DNA of 64,000 nucleotides, taken from assembly GCA_934462925.1 (NCBI GenBank), contig CAKSIT010000008.1:76477-140476 (forward strand). The letters run 5' to 3'. The translations under genes and the position numbers were made by a program. Shown piece by piece: positions 40,485-48,515 of this stretch (the first letter of the stretch is position 1; each line of letters starts with the position of its first letter). The notes beneath the pieces are model-generated. The model had not been told where the DNA came from, made no database searches, and saw only the letters and a list, made by a program, of their open reading frames with translations. Origin of the DNA: an uncultured Oscillospiraceae bacterium. Lineage in GTDB: Bacteria > Bacillota > Clostridia > Oscillospirales > Ruminococcaceae.

Positions 40485-40512
40485 ATCGGGGGCTGAATTT
40501 TCAGCCCCCGAT
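40485..40512. terminator. Bidirectional terminator
   Basis: ATCGGGGGCTGA (40485-40496) pairs perfectly with TCAGCCCCCGAT (40501-40512), with TTTTTAATTT on the plus-strand side. It overlaps the stop codon of the minus-strand GTPase gene. Confidence 0.85.
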
Positions 40513-43056
40513 TTTTAATTTGTCGATAAGCTTTCGTATCTGCCGCTCCACGTCCTCTACCTCCGCAAGGAACTCCGCCGCGGAAACGCGCATTGCGCCG
40601 CCGCCTAGGATTATCACCTGCTCCAGCCCGTCGGACGTTGCAACGCGAACGCGCGAATCGCGCGCAAGCTCGTGTACCGCCTTTTCGATGTACATATCAG
40701 CGGTTTCCGCTTCTTTGGTGTACACAACGCTTATGCCGCCTGTCTGCTCCACCTCGCGGTGCGCGCCCTTTACCCTGTATGCGTCGAACACGAGTATAAC
40801 GCGGCAGCGCCTGAAGCCCTGATAGTTGCACAGGATATCCGTAAGGCGTGCGCGCGCCGCGTCAAGGCTGTGCTTTGCAAGCTGCGAAAGCTCCTCCCAC
40901 GCGAAAATGATGTTGTAGCCGTCAACAAGCAGGTATTCAGGCCCTTTTGGCGGCAGCGGGAGCTTGCGCGGCTTCGGCTCTGTGCGGTGTTCGGTGCGCA
41001 TGGCGGTGTATTCGCGGCGCTGTATTTTGCCGTAGGTGCGCTCGAATATCTCCATAAGCTCCTTGTCGGTGGCTTCGCGCTTTGGGGGCGGCGGTACGTC
41101 CGCAGGGGAGCGCTCCGCGCGTTCCGCACCGAAGCGAATGCCGCTGTCCGCGTGCATACGCGCGGGGGCTTCGTTCCACTTTACAAGCACGCCCGCCCCG
41201 TGCGAGCAGAACACGCTGTCCGCGGGGTTGTCCGTGTCCGCCTCAAAGCGGTAGCCCGTGCGCGCTATTACCTCCTCGGCGTTGTGGCAGGGGAAATATC
41301 CCGCAGGAACGCAGGACAGCCGCCCGCGCCCCTTTGTGTACGCCGCCTGCACCGCCTGATAGCCCCTGAGTTCGCTTACGGGGGCTGTTCCGCTGATAAC
41401 GGCGCTTTCAGAGCCGTTTCGCGGCGGGTTAAACTCCGCGCCCATGCGCTGCAAATCCGTCATGGCGCGCCCCACGCACTCGAGCGGCAGCTCCAGCGCA
41501 AACGAATAGAACGGCTCGAGCAGCACGGACTGCGCGCTTGCAAGCCCCTGTCTTACCGCGCGGTAGGTCGCCTGACGGAAGTCGCCGCCCTCCGTGTGCT
41601 TTACGTGCGCGCGCCCCGCGACTACGGTTATCGTCATGTCGGTTATGGGCGAGCCTGTAAGCACGCCGAGGTGCTGCTTTTCCGCAAGGTGGGTGAGAAT
41701 TAGCCGCTGCCAGTTTATATCGAGGTCGTCCTTGCGGCAGTCGCAGCGGAAGTGAAGCCCGCTGCCGCGCTCCGCAGGCTCAAGCAGCAGGTGGACTTCC
41801 GCATAGTGGCGCAGCGGCTCGTAATGCCCCATGCCGAGGACGGGCGCGGCAATTGTTTCCTTGTAGGCTATGCTGCCCTCGTCAAAGCCCACATCCAGCC
41901 CAAAGCGCTTTTCGATAAGGCTGCGCAGTATTTCAAGCTGTATTTCGCCCATAATGCTTACGTGTATCTCGCGCAGCTGCTCCGACCACGTAATGCGCAG
42001 CATCGGGTCTTCCTCCTCGAGCCTGCGCAGCTTTGAGAGCGCGTCGTTCACGTCCGCGCCCTGCGGGAGAATGAGCCTGTAGGCCATAACGGGTTCAAGC
42101 AGCGGCGGCGCGGACTGCTCCTGCGCGCCAAGACCCTGCCCCGCATACGTGCGCGTAAGCCCTGTTACGGCGCACAGCGTGCCTGCGGGCGCTTCTTCAA
42201 CGGTTGTGAACTTTGCGCCCGAATACACGCGTATCTGCCCTGCCTTTTCGTCGGGCGCGGAGCTGTCGGGGGCGCTTCTCACGCGCAGCGCGCCGCCGCA
42301 TATCTTCATATGCGTGAGCCGCGCGCCGTTCTCGTCGGGCGTTATCTTGTACACCCGCGCGCCGAACTCCTGCGGGCGCGGCGGCTCGTCCGCAAACTCC
42401 CCGAGCAGCCCCAGCAGCTCGTCTATGCCCTTTAGCTTAAGCGCCGACCCGAACGCCGCAGGGAACACCCTGCACGCGGATATCGCCGCGCGCACCGCCT
42501 CGCGCGGAACGTCGCCGCTTTCAAGGAACGCGTTCATGCAGCGCTCGTCGCACTCGGCGGTCTGCTCGGCTATCTGCTCCCACGGCTGCGAAAAGTCAAT
42601 ACACCCGCCGCCGAGCCTGCGCCGCAGCGCTTCGATAAGCTCACCGCGCTGAAAGGGGGAGATGTCCATTTTGTTGACGAAAATAAACGTAGGCACGCTG
42701 TAGCGCCTGAGCAGCCGCCATAGCGTTTCGGTGTGGCTTTGTACGCCGTCCGTGCCGCTTATTACAAGCACCGCGCAGTCTATAACGGACAGCGCGCGCT
42801 CCGCCTCGGCTGAAAAATCCACGTGTCCCGGGGTGTCGAGCAGGGTATATTCGCCCTCGGGCAGGTGCATTACCGCCTGCTTTGAGAATATGGTTATCCC
42901 CCTGCGGCGCTCCAGCGGGTCTGTGTCGAGAAAGGCGTCGCCGTGGTCTACGCGCCCCTGCTTTCGTATATCGCCCGCGCGCAGCAGCAGCGCCTCGGCA
43001 AGCGTGGTTTTGCCGGAGTCTACGTGAGCCGTAAGCCCTACCACAAGCCTTTTCAT
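40501..43056 (-). CDS. TetM/EF-G-like translational GTPase fused to a YacP/Rae1-type NYN domain
   Basis: An 851-residue fusion. The start at 43056 (MKRLVVGLTAHVDSGKTT) has AAAGGGGG upstream; a GTG start six codons earlier overlaps it. Residues 1-650 resemble ribosome-protection and EF-G-type GTPases: AHVDSGKTTLAEALL (G1), RRGITIFSKQ (G2), LLDTPGHVDFSAEAERAL (G3), FVNKMD (G4), then domains II-V. Residues from about 705 form a NYN (PIN-like) domain as in YacP/Rae1: LLVDGYNIIFAWEEL, LVFDAYRVKG, TADMYIEK and VATSDGLEQVII keep the acidic residues (about D711, D758, D787, D809). Rae1 cleaves mRNA in the ribosomal A site. A GTPase that enters the A site with an attached nuclease suggests ribosome-directed mRNA cleavage. 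Tetracycline resistance should not be assumed. Confidence 0.85.
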   Translation of the reverse strand: MKRLVVGLTAHVDSGKTTLAEALLLRAGDIRKQGRVDHGDAFLDTDPLERRRGITIFSKQAVMHLPEGEYTLLDTPGHVDFSAEAERALSVIDCAVLVISGTDGVQSHTETLWRLLRRYSVPTFIFVNKMDISPFQRGELIEALRRRLGGGCIDFSQPWEQIAEQTAECDERCMNAFLESGDVPREAVRAAISACRVFPAAFGSALKLKGIDELLGLLGEFADEPPRPQEFGARVYKITPDENGARLTHMKICGGALRVRSAPDSSAPDEKAGQIRVYSGAKFTTVEEAPAGTLCAVTGLTRTYAGQGLGAQEQSAPPLLEPVMAYRLILPQGADVNDALSKLRRLEEEDPMLRITWSEQLREIHVSIMGEIQLEILRSLIEKRFGLDVGFDEGSIAYKETIAAPVLGMGHYEPLRHYAEVHLLLEPAERGSGLHFRCDCRKDDLDINWQRLILTHLAEKQHLGVLTGSPITDMTITVVAGRAHVKHTEGGDFRQATYRAVRQGLASAQSVLLEPFYSFALELPLECVGRAMTDLQRMGAEFNPPRNGSESAVISGTAPVSELRGYQAVQAAYTKGRGRLSCVPAGYFPCHNAEEVIARTGYRFEADTDNPADSVFCSHGAGVLVKWNEAPARMHADSGIRFGAERAERSPADVPPPPKREATDKELMEIFERTYGKIQRREYTAMRTEHRTEPKPRKLPLPPKGPEYLLVDGYNIIFAWEELSQLAKHSLDAARARLTDILCNYQGFRRCRVILVFDAYRVKGAHREVEQTGGISVVYTKEAETADMYIEKAVHELARDSRVRVATSDGLEQVIILGGGAMRVSAAEFLAEVEDVERQIRKLIDKLKIGG

Positions 43057-43114
43057 GCCGCGCCCCCTTTCCACAGAAATACCGCTGCGGGAGTGTTCCG
43101 CGCAGCGGCGAATG

Positions 43115-43495
43115 CTATTCCTTGTTGATAATGACCGAAGCCGTAGCGTAGGTTTTGCAATGCGCCACGGATACGTTGAACACGAAGCCCTCGCGTTCCT
43201 CCAGCAGCTTTGCGTTGCCCGTGGTTATGATGAACGGCGAGCCGAGCCTGTCGCGCAGGACTGTTATGTCGCGGGCGTTAACCACGCGAAAGCCCGTGCC
43301 GATGGCCTTTGCAAAGGCTATTTTGGCGCAGAAGTTTTCCGCGATAAGCTGCGGAGACATTCTGTGCTTTGCAATGTAGCGTATCTCGTCGGGCGAGAAG
43401 TAGTATACGAGAAAGCGGCTGTTGCGGCTTAGTTTTTTTATGCGGCTCATCTCTATAATAGCCGTTCCCGTGCGGATAAAAATGTTACTTGGCAT
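43115..43495 (-). CDS. Degenerate holo-ACP synthase homologue (AcpS-like)
   Basis: A 126-residue protein of AcpS type. AcpS moves 4'-phosphopantetheine from CoA to acyl carrier protein. Fold motifs are clear: GTAIIEMSRIKKLS, YYFSPDEIRYI, ENFCAKIAFAKAIGTGF, LGSPFII and NVSVAHCKTYATASVII. Two key residues are changed. The Mg-binding Asp of GTDIVEI is Ala (GTAIIEM), and the Glu of AAKEAFxKA is Ile (CAKIAFAKA). Both codons read cleanly (GCT, ATA), so a sequencing error is unlikely for the second. The protein may be inactive, bind another metal arrangement, or have a new role. Its 5' end overlaps the PH-like membrane protein gene by 11 bp. A hairpin separates it from the GTPase gene. Confidence 0.75.
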   Translation of the reverse strand: MPSNIFIRTGTAIIEMSRIKKLSRNSRFLVYYFSPDEIRYIAKHRMSPQLIAENFCAKIAFAKAIGTGFRVVNARDITVLRDRLGSPFIITTGNAKLLEEREGFVFNVSVAHCKTYATASVIINKE

Positions 43496-44003
43496 CGGTC
43501 TTTATGTTTATGCGGAGCTTGTAGGGCAGCTCCTGCATAATTGCCTCCCTGATTTTTTTGTTCGGGTTGAATATGAGGTACACCGTACCGTAGTCGCCGT
43601 GTTCGGTTACAAGGCAGAACGCGTCCTCCTCGAGTCCCGTTGAAGCGTGTACGGTAACGTCCGCGCTCACGCTGTCCTCGGGCGGGTACGGCGCGAACGC
43701 CGTCGCAGAGGAGAGGTCCACGGTTATCATTCTCTTGCGCTTGCGCCTGCCGATTATCTTGTCCACGTCCATCTCGTTGTTGGTTACGATATACTCGTAC
43801 TCAACGTTGGTCTGCCCCATGAGCCACACCCCGCCGAAAAGCACCAGCACCGCGGGTATCACCAGCGAAAAGAACGAGAGCGTGATTGCAAGGTACATAA
43901 GTATCGTGGCGACAAGAATAGCGCCCACGCTTATGCCTATAGATTTTATTATGTCGGCGGACGTTTTCTTCCTGACGACCAGCTGCTCGGCTATGTTATC
44001 CAT
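43485..44003 (-). CDS. Membrane protein with two TM helices and a PH-like domain (DUF6106-like)
   Basis: A 172-residue protein. The start at 44003 (MDNIAEQLV) has AAGGAGATAACG upstream. Two adjacent transmembrane helices (about residues 18-60) form a hairpin, and the cytoplasmic remainder looks like a bacterial PH domain: VEYEYIVTNNEMDVDKIIGR, RMITVDLSSATAFAPYPP and YLIFNPNKKIREAIMQELPY. It resembles a family named DUF6106 in my recollection. The function is unknown. It overlaps the AcpS-like gene downstream by 11 bp, so both are probably made from one mRNA starting at the promoter at 44036-44064. Confidence 0.7.
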   Translation of the reverse strand: MDNIAEQLVVRKKTSADIIKSIGISVGAILVATILMYLAITLSFFSLVIPAVLVLFGGVWLMGQTNVEYEYIVTNNEMDVDKIIGRRKRKRMITVDLSSATAFAPYPPEDSVSADVTVHASTGLEEDAFCLVTEHGDYGTVYLIFNPNKKIREAIMQELPYKLRINIKTDAK

Positions 44004-44035
44004 CGTTATCTCCTTGTGCAAAATATATTAAACTG

Positions 44036-44064
44036 ATTATATCAGAAAGTGACGAAAAAATCAA
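44036..44064 (-). promoter_or_regulatory. Promoter of the PH-like protein/AcpS-like pair
   Basis: On the minus strand TTGATT (44059-44064), a 17-bp spacer and TATAAT (44036-44041). Confidence 0.65.
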
Positions 44065-44168
44065 GGGGTTTTTGTAGGATTCCACTAAAAAAATACGCTG
44101 TAATTTTTTGCATAATGGCGAAAATGTCAAAGCAATATGAAAAAGTAATGATAATTTGAAATACCTTG

Positions 44169-44197
44169 TTGCAATTGCACGGGAAATTTGCTATAAT
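44169..44197 (+). promoter_or_regulatory. Promoter of proBA
   Basis: TTGCAA (44169-44174), a 17-bp spacer and TATAAT (44192-44197). The leader is about 70 nt, with GGGCGGAACGCCC as a small hairpin. Confidence 0.65.
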
Positions 44198-44273
44198 AAA
44201 ATGTGTACGCATACGCCGTACCTGTGTTACGGGCGGAACGCCCGCATTTATGACAAAAAAGGGGTTCGGACAG

Positions 44274-45062
44274 TTGAACAGTTTTTCGGATAAAAAGAGG
44301 ATAGTTATAAAGGTGGGAAGCTCTACGCTCGCATACCACACGGGTCACCTTAATATAAGGAAATGTCAGGAGCTTATCGAGGTAATGTCTGACATAAAGA
44401 ACTCGGGGCGCGAAATAGTTTTCGTGACCTCGGGCGCGCAGGGTGTGGGCGCTGCAAGGGCGGGACTCGTAAAAAAGCCCGACGACTTCCCCGGCAAGCA
44501 GGCGTGCGCCGCTATCGGGCAGAGCGAGCTTATGACCTTTTACAGCGAGCAGTTTGGCAGGTACAACCACAAGGTGGCGCAGCTCCTGCTCACGCGCGAC
44601 GTTATTTCTAACCCCGAGCGCAAGACGAACGTTGTAAACACGTTCAACAAGCTGTTTGAGATGGGCGTTATACCGATAATCAACGCGAACGACGCGGTTT
44701 CCATAAAGCAGCTCGATTTCGACGAGAACGACACGCTCTCCGCTATAGTGGCCTCGCTTTGCGGCGCGGATTTGCTCGTAATGCTCACCGACGTTGACGG
44801 TCTGTACGACGGCGACCCGCACGACCCGTCGTCGCGCCTTATACCCGTGGTAGAGCGCATAACGCCCGACATCATCTCCGTGGCGCAGGGCGCGGGCAGC
44901 AGCCTTGGCACGGGCGGAATGCTCACAAAGGTAGAGGCCGCGCAGATAGCGACCGACGCGGGCATAGACGCGCTTATAATCGGCAACGACAGACCCTCGC
45001 TGCTTTACGACATATTCGAGGGCGAGCCGCGCTGCACGTGGTTCAAGGCGCAGGAATACTGA
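44274..45062 (+). CDS. proB: Glutamate 5-kinase
   Basis: A 262-residue kinase of the amino acid kinase family that makes gamma-glutamyl phosphate, the first step of proline synthesis. The start is TTG at 44274 (NSFSDKKRIVIKVGSSTL follows), with AAAAAGGGG 9 nt upstream. FVTSGAQGVGAARAG, INANDAVS and LTDVDGLYDGDP are the ATP and glutamate site motifs, and GTGGMLTKVEAAQIATDAG is near the end. It lacks the C-terminal PUA domain of longer ProB proteins. proA starts 18 bp downstream. Confidence 0.94.
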   Translation: MNSFSDKKRIVIKVGSSTLAYHTGHLNIRKCQELIEVMSDIKNSGREIVFVTSGAQGVGAARAGLVKKPDDFPGKQACAAIGQSELMTFYSEQFGRYNHKVAQLLLTRDVISNPERKTNVVNTFNKLFEMGVIPIINANDAVSIKQLDFDENDTLSAIVASLCGADLLVMLTDVDGLYDGDPHDPSSRLIPVVERITPDIISVAQGAGSSLGTGGMLTKVEAAQIATDAGIDALIIGNDRPSLLYDIFEGEPRCTWFKAQEY

Positions 45063-45080
45063 TTTTAAGGAGGCAGTCCT

Positions 45081-46325
45081 ATGGAATACATTGAGGAGCT
45101 TGGCGCGGCGGCAAAGGCGGCAGAGCCTGCGCTTGCGTGCATGGGCGCGGGCGAAAAGAACGCCGTGCTGCTTGAAATAGCAGACCGCCTGGAGCGGCAG
45201 AAAGCCGAGCTTATTGCGGCGAACGCCGCCGACATTGCCGCAGCGGAAAGCGGCGGAATGTCGCAGGCGATGATAGACCGCCTGACGCTTACCGAGGCGC
45301 GCATTGACGGCATGGCGGAGGGCGTGCGGCAGGTGGCGGCGCTTGCAGACCCCGTGGGCGGCGTTATCGGCGGCGGGGAGCTGCCAAACGGCTTAAGCGT
45401 TATAAAAAAGCGCGTGCCTATGGGCGTTATAGCGATAATTTTTGAGAGCCGCCCTAACGTTACCGTGGACGCGGCTGCGCTGTGCTTCAAGGCGGGCAAC
45501 GCCGTGATACTGCGCGGCGGCAGCGACGCTATAAACTCCAACAAAGCGCTTGTGCGGCTTATGCAGGGCGCGCTTGCGGCAAAGGGCGCAAACGAGCGGT
45601 GCGTTCAGCTTGTGGAGGACACCTCGCGCGAAACCGCGGCGGCGCTCATGAAGCTTAACAGATACGTTGACCTGCTTATTCCGCGCGGCGGCGGCGGGCT
45701 TATCCGCACCGTAGTCAACAACGCTACCGTCCCCGTGATACAGACGGGCGAGGGCAACTGCCACGTTTTTGTGGACGAAAGCGCGGACATAGACATGGCG
45801 GTGCGCATAGTCAACAACGCAAAGACCCAGCGCCCGAGCGTGTGCAACGCTATCGAGGGCATTCTCGTGCATGAAAAGGCAGCGCCCGCATTCTTTGCGC
45901 GGCTTGACGAGCTGTGGCAGGGAAAGGTTAAAATAGTTGGCGACGAGGCTACAGCGCGGTTTATCGCGGTAGAAAAGACCGCAGACGAGCAGGACTATTC
46001 GACAGAGTGGCTTGACCTTAAACTTTCGTCAAAGGTGGTTTCCGGCATTGACGAGGCTATAGAGCATATCTCGCGCTACGGCACAAAACACAGCGAGTGC
46101 ATAGTTACCGAGAGCATGGAGAACGCGCAGAAGTTCCAGCGGCTTGTGGACGCGGCTGCGGTTTATGTAAACGCAAGCACGCGGTTCACGGACGGCTTCG
46201 AGTTCGGGCTTGGCGCGGAGATAGGCATTTCCACGCAGAAGCTGCACGCGCGCGGGCCTATGGGGCTTGAAGCGCTCACAACATACAAGTACCTTATAAA
46301 CGGCAGCGGGCAGGTGCGCGGCTGA
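45081..46325 (+). CDS. proA: Glutamate-5-semialdehyde dehydrogenase (gamma-glutamyl phosphate reductase)
   Basis: A 414-residue NADPH-dependent reductase and the second enzyme of proline synthesis. It reduces the unstable product of ProB, with which it may form a complex. The catalytic Cys is in RPSVCNAIEGILVHE. Other family motifs are GVIAIIFESRPNVTVDAAALC, LRGGSDAINSN, IPRGGGGLIRTV, and HARGPMGLEALTTYKY at the end. AAGGAGG precedes the ATG. The length is normal. Confidence 0.96.
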   Translation: MEYIEELGAAAKAAEPALACMGAGEKNAVLLEIADRLERQKAELIAANAADIAAAESGGMSQAMIDRLTLTEARIDGMAEGVRQVAALADPVGGVIGGGELPNGLSVIKKRVPMGVIAIIFESRPNVTVDAAALCFKAGNAVILRGGSDAINSNKALVRLMQGALAAKGANERCVQLVEDTSRETAAALMKLNRYVDLLIPRGGGGLIRTVVNNATVPVIQTGEGNCHVFVDESADIDMAVRIVNNAKTQRPSVCNAIEGILVHEKAAPAFFARLDELWQGKVKIVGDEATARFIAVEKTADEQDYSTEWLDLKLSSKVVSGIDEAIEHISRYGTKHSECIVTESMENAQKFQRLVDAAAVYVNASTRFTDGFEFGLGAEIGISTQKLHARGPMGLEALTTYKYLINGSGQVRG

Positions 46326-46356
46326 CGTATCTCACGCGGCGAAAGGAAGCAGATAA

Positions 46357-47172
46357 ATGGCAAGGAAAAAACGCAGCCGCTCCGCAGCGGCGGAAAAAAG
46401 CGGCGGCACAGTAATAAACGAGCTTTTCGGCAAGCTTGAGGACGAACCCGACATTGAAAGCGACATAGCGCAGCTCGGCTCTGACGGCGAGGACGAAGCG
46501 CCCGCTATTGATGAAAAGCCGAGCAAGAGCAGGTTTTTCTTCGTGTTCGCGATTTTCGTCATAATCATGGCGATTATCGGGTGCGTATCGACCGTAAGAT
46601 TCGTGTGCAACGCGGCGGGCAGGCTTATGGACAACACGTCGCTGCGAAACGAGTTCGCGCAGTTCATATTCCCCGTTGTAGTAAACGATACCGCGCCGTT
46701 TGAGAGCGTGGGCGAGCTTCCCGAGGCGGCGAAAATCAACTGCGCCATGTGGAATATCCTTTTAAATAAGGACACCTCCCAGTACGGCACGGACTCGCTT
46801 ACTATCCCCGAGTACGACGTTATGGCGTCGTGCAAGGAGCTTTTCGGCTCTACCGTAACGGTGCAGCACCAGACCGCAGGCTCGGTCGAGGCGCGCTTTA
46901 CCTACGATGAGAACAACCACGTCTACACAACCACAAAGAATATACGCTATCTCACCTATGCGCCCACTATCGTTGAAATGACCGAGAGCAACGGCACATA
47001 CACGCTTATCGTGGGTTATCTGCCGCCTACGCTCGCTTCGGTTGCGGGCTTAAGCGGGGTAGAAGCCGAACCCGACAAGTACATGGAGTACACGATAGAG
47101 CGCTGGGACGGCAAGAACACGCTTCTTTCCGTGAGATTCTCGGACTACACATCAAAGTTGTCCGTAAGCTGA
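46357..47172 (+). CDS. Membrane-anchored protein of unknown function
   Basis: A 271-residue protein that I do not recognise. A charged cytoplasmic segment (residues 1-65, MARKKRSRSAAAEKSGG start, then acidic) precedes one transmembrane helix (about 66-88, FFFVFAIFVIIMAIIGCVST). The remaining 180 residues would be outside and are strand-rich (AVTVQHQTAGS-like, YLTYAPTIVEMTESNGTYTL). AAAGGAAGCAGATAA precedes the ATG. It starts 31 bp after proA and may be read from the same transcript, but its content gives no link to proline synthesis. Confidence 0.65.
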   Translation: MARKKRSRSAAAEKSGGTVINELFGKLEDEPDIESDIAQLGSDGEDEAPAIDEKPSKSRFFFVFAIFVIIMAIIGCVSTVRFVCNAAGRLMDNTSLRNEFAQFIFPVVVNDTAPFESVGELPEAAKINCAMWNILLNKDTSQYGTDSLTIPEYDVMASCKELFGSTVTVQHQTAGSVEARFTYDENNHVYTTTKNIRYLTYAPTIVEMTESNGTYTLIVGYLPPTLASVAGLSGVEAEPDKYMEYTIERWDGKNTLLSVRFSDYTSKLSVS

Positions 47173-47186
47173 TACCACATTACCAC

Positions 47187-47215
47187 TTGCAAAATCTCAA
47201 AAAATATGTTATACT
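47187..47215 (+). promoter_or_regulatory. Promoter of the foldase-like lipoprotein gene
   Basis: TTGCAA (47187-47192), a 17-bp spacer and TATACT (47210-47215). Confidence 0.65.
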
Positions 47216-47249
47216 GAAAAAAGTGCGAAAAAGCACAGGAGGAATATAA

Positions 47250-48461
47250 ATGAACAACACATGGAAAAAGACAGCCGCTGCCGTTATGGCGCTTGTATGC
47301 ACAGCCGCTCTTGCGGGCTGCGCCGATACCGGAACGATTATGACCGTGGGCGGCGTTGAGATACGCAACGGCGTTTACCTGCAAAAGGAGCTTTCCGCCT
47401 GCTCTGAGGCGCGCACAAAGGCTTCCACGCAGAAGGAGGAGGCTGGCGACACCTCTGAGATAACCGACCTTTTCGCGGAGAAGGTGGACGGGAAGTCCGC
47501 AGCGGAGTGGGTAAAGGAGCAGACCATGCTCAACGTGAGAAAGTACGCAGCCGTTGAGAACCTTGCGGAAAAGTACGGCATCACTCTTACTGACGAGGAG
47601 CTGGCCGCTATAAACGCGGACGTTGCAAGTATGTGGAACGAAAGCAACTACTACGCGCAGTACATCTATGGCACGGACACGATAGGCGAATACTACGATT
47701 CCATAGGCATAGGCAGGGAGTCGCTCAAGCAGTCCTATATCAACGACGACCTTTCCGACAAGCTGTTTTTGCATTACTACGATACCGACGGCGAGACCCC
47801 CGTATCCGACGAGGAGTTCGACGCGTTCCTTAAGGAGAACTATGCGGCTGTAAAGCTCATTGAGCTTCAGTACGACGACTACGCGGGCATAGCGCTCGAT
47901 GACGAGGCGGACATTCAGGCGGTAAAGGACAAGGCGCAGGCATACGCCGACAGGCTCAACAGCGGCGAGAGCTTTGCGCAGATAAAGTACGAGAACGACC
48001 TTGAAAACGCGCAGAACGAAGCTAAGGTAGACGCTATCGACAGCTACGGCGAGCTTACCGCGGAGAGCGGCGAGGCTCTGCCCGATTACGACAAGTACAT
48101 TGAGGACGCCATGAACGCGGCGACCGCTGAAAAGGCGGAGAGCGATGACGCGCTCATAACCGTTATAAACAAGGACAGCTCGAGTTTTGATACCGAAACC
48201 ACCGACTACATCTGGTCCGCGGCGGACGACTCCTCGGCGTCGGTTTTTGAAAAGACCGACAGCATTTGCGTTGTTGTTAGAAGCGACGTTACCGCAGCCG
48301 CGCAGTGGAAGTCCGACAACCGCACGAGCGTTCTTAAGAAGATGAAAACCGACGAGTACGACGAGCTTATCGCGGCGGAGGGCGCAGGTTATGCCGTTGA
48401 GTCCAACGACTACCTTGTAAACACAAAGTACGCGCCCGATAAGATAAAAGGCGTAAACTGA
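47250..48461 (+). CDS. SurA/PrsA-like foldase lipoprotein
   Basis: A 403-residue lipoprotein (lipobox LAGC, signal MNNTWKKTAAAVMALVC start). The mature N-terminus MTVGGVEIRNGVYLQKELSA and a long helical region with LAEKYGITLTDEELAAINAD and FDAFLKENYAAVKLIELQYD resemble the chaperone part of PrsA/SurA proteins, which fold exported proteins outside the membrane. I see no clear parvulin peptidyl-prolyl isomerase core, so it may act as a chaperone only. AGGAGG precedes the ATG. It has its own promoter. A small G-C hairpin follows the stop (GGGGCTG with CAGCCCC), without a good T tract. Confidence 0.75.
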   Translation: MNNTWKKTAAAVMALVCTAALAGCADTGTIMTVGGVEIRNGVYLQKELSACSEARTKASTQKEEAGDTSEITDLFAEKVDGKSAAEWVKEQTMLNVRKYAAVENLAEKYGITLTDEELAAINADVASMWNESNYYAQYIYGTDTIGEYYDSIGIGRESLKQSYINDDLSDKLFLHYYDTDGETPVSDEEFDAFLKENYAAVKLIELQYDDYAGIALDDEADIQAVKDKAQAYADRLNSGESFAQIKYENDLENAQNEAKVDAIDSYGELTAESGEALPDYDKYIEDAMNAATAEKAESDDALITVINKDSSSFDTETTDYIWSAADDSSASVFEKTDSICVVVRSDVTAAAQWKSDNRTSVLKKMKTDEYDELIAAEGAGYAVESNDYLVNTKYAPDKIKGVN

Positions 48462-48515
48462 TAAAAAATACGAATCGGGGCTGCTATCAACAGCCCCGAA
48501 GCTTTGGTGAACAAT

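Noticed and set aside
40501..43056. Tetracycline resistance gene tet(M)-like
   Set aside because: The GTPase part is distant from true Tet proteins, and the C-terminal nuclease domain points to a different, chromosomal translation role.
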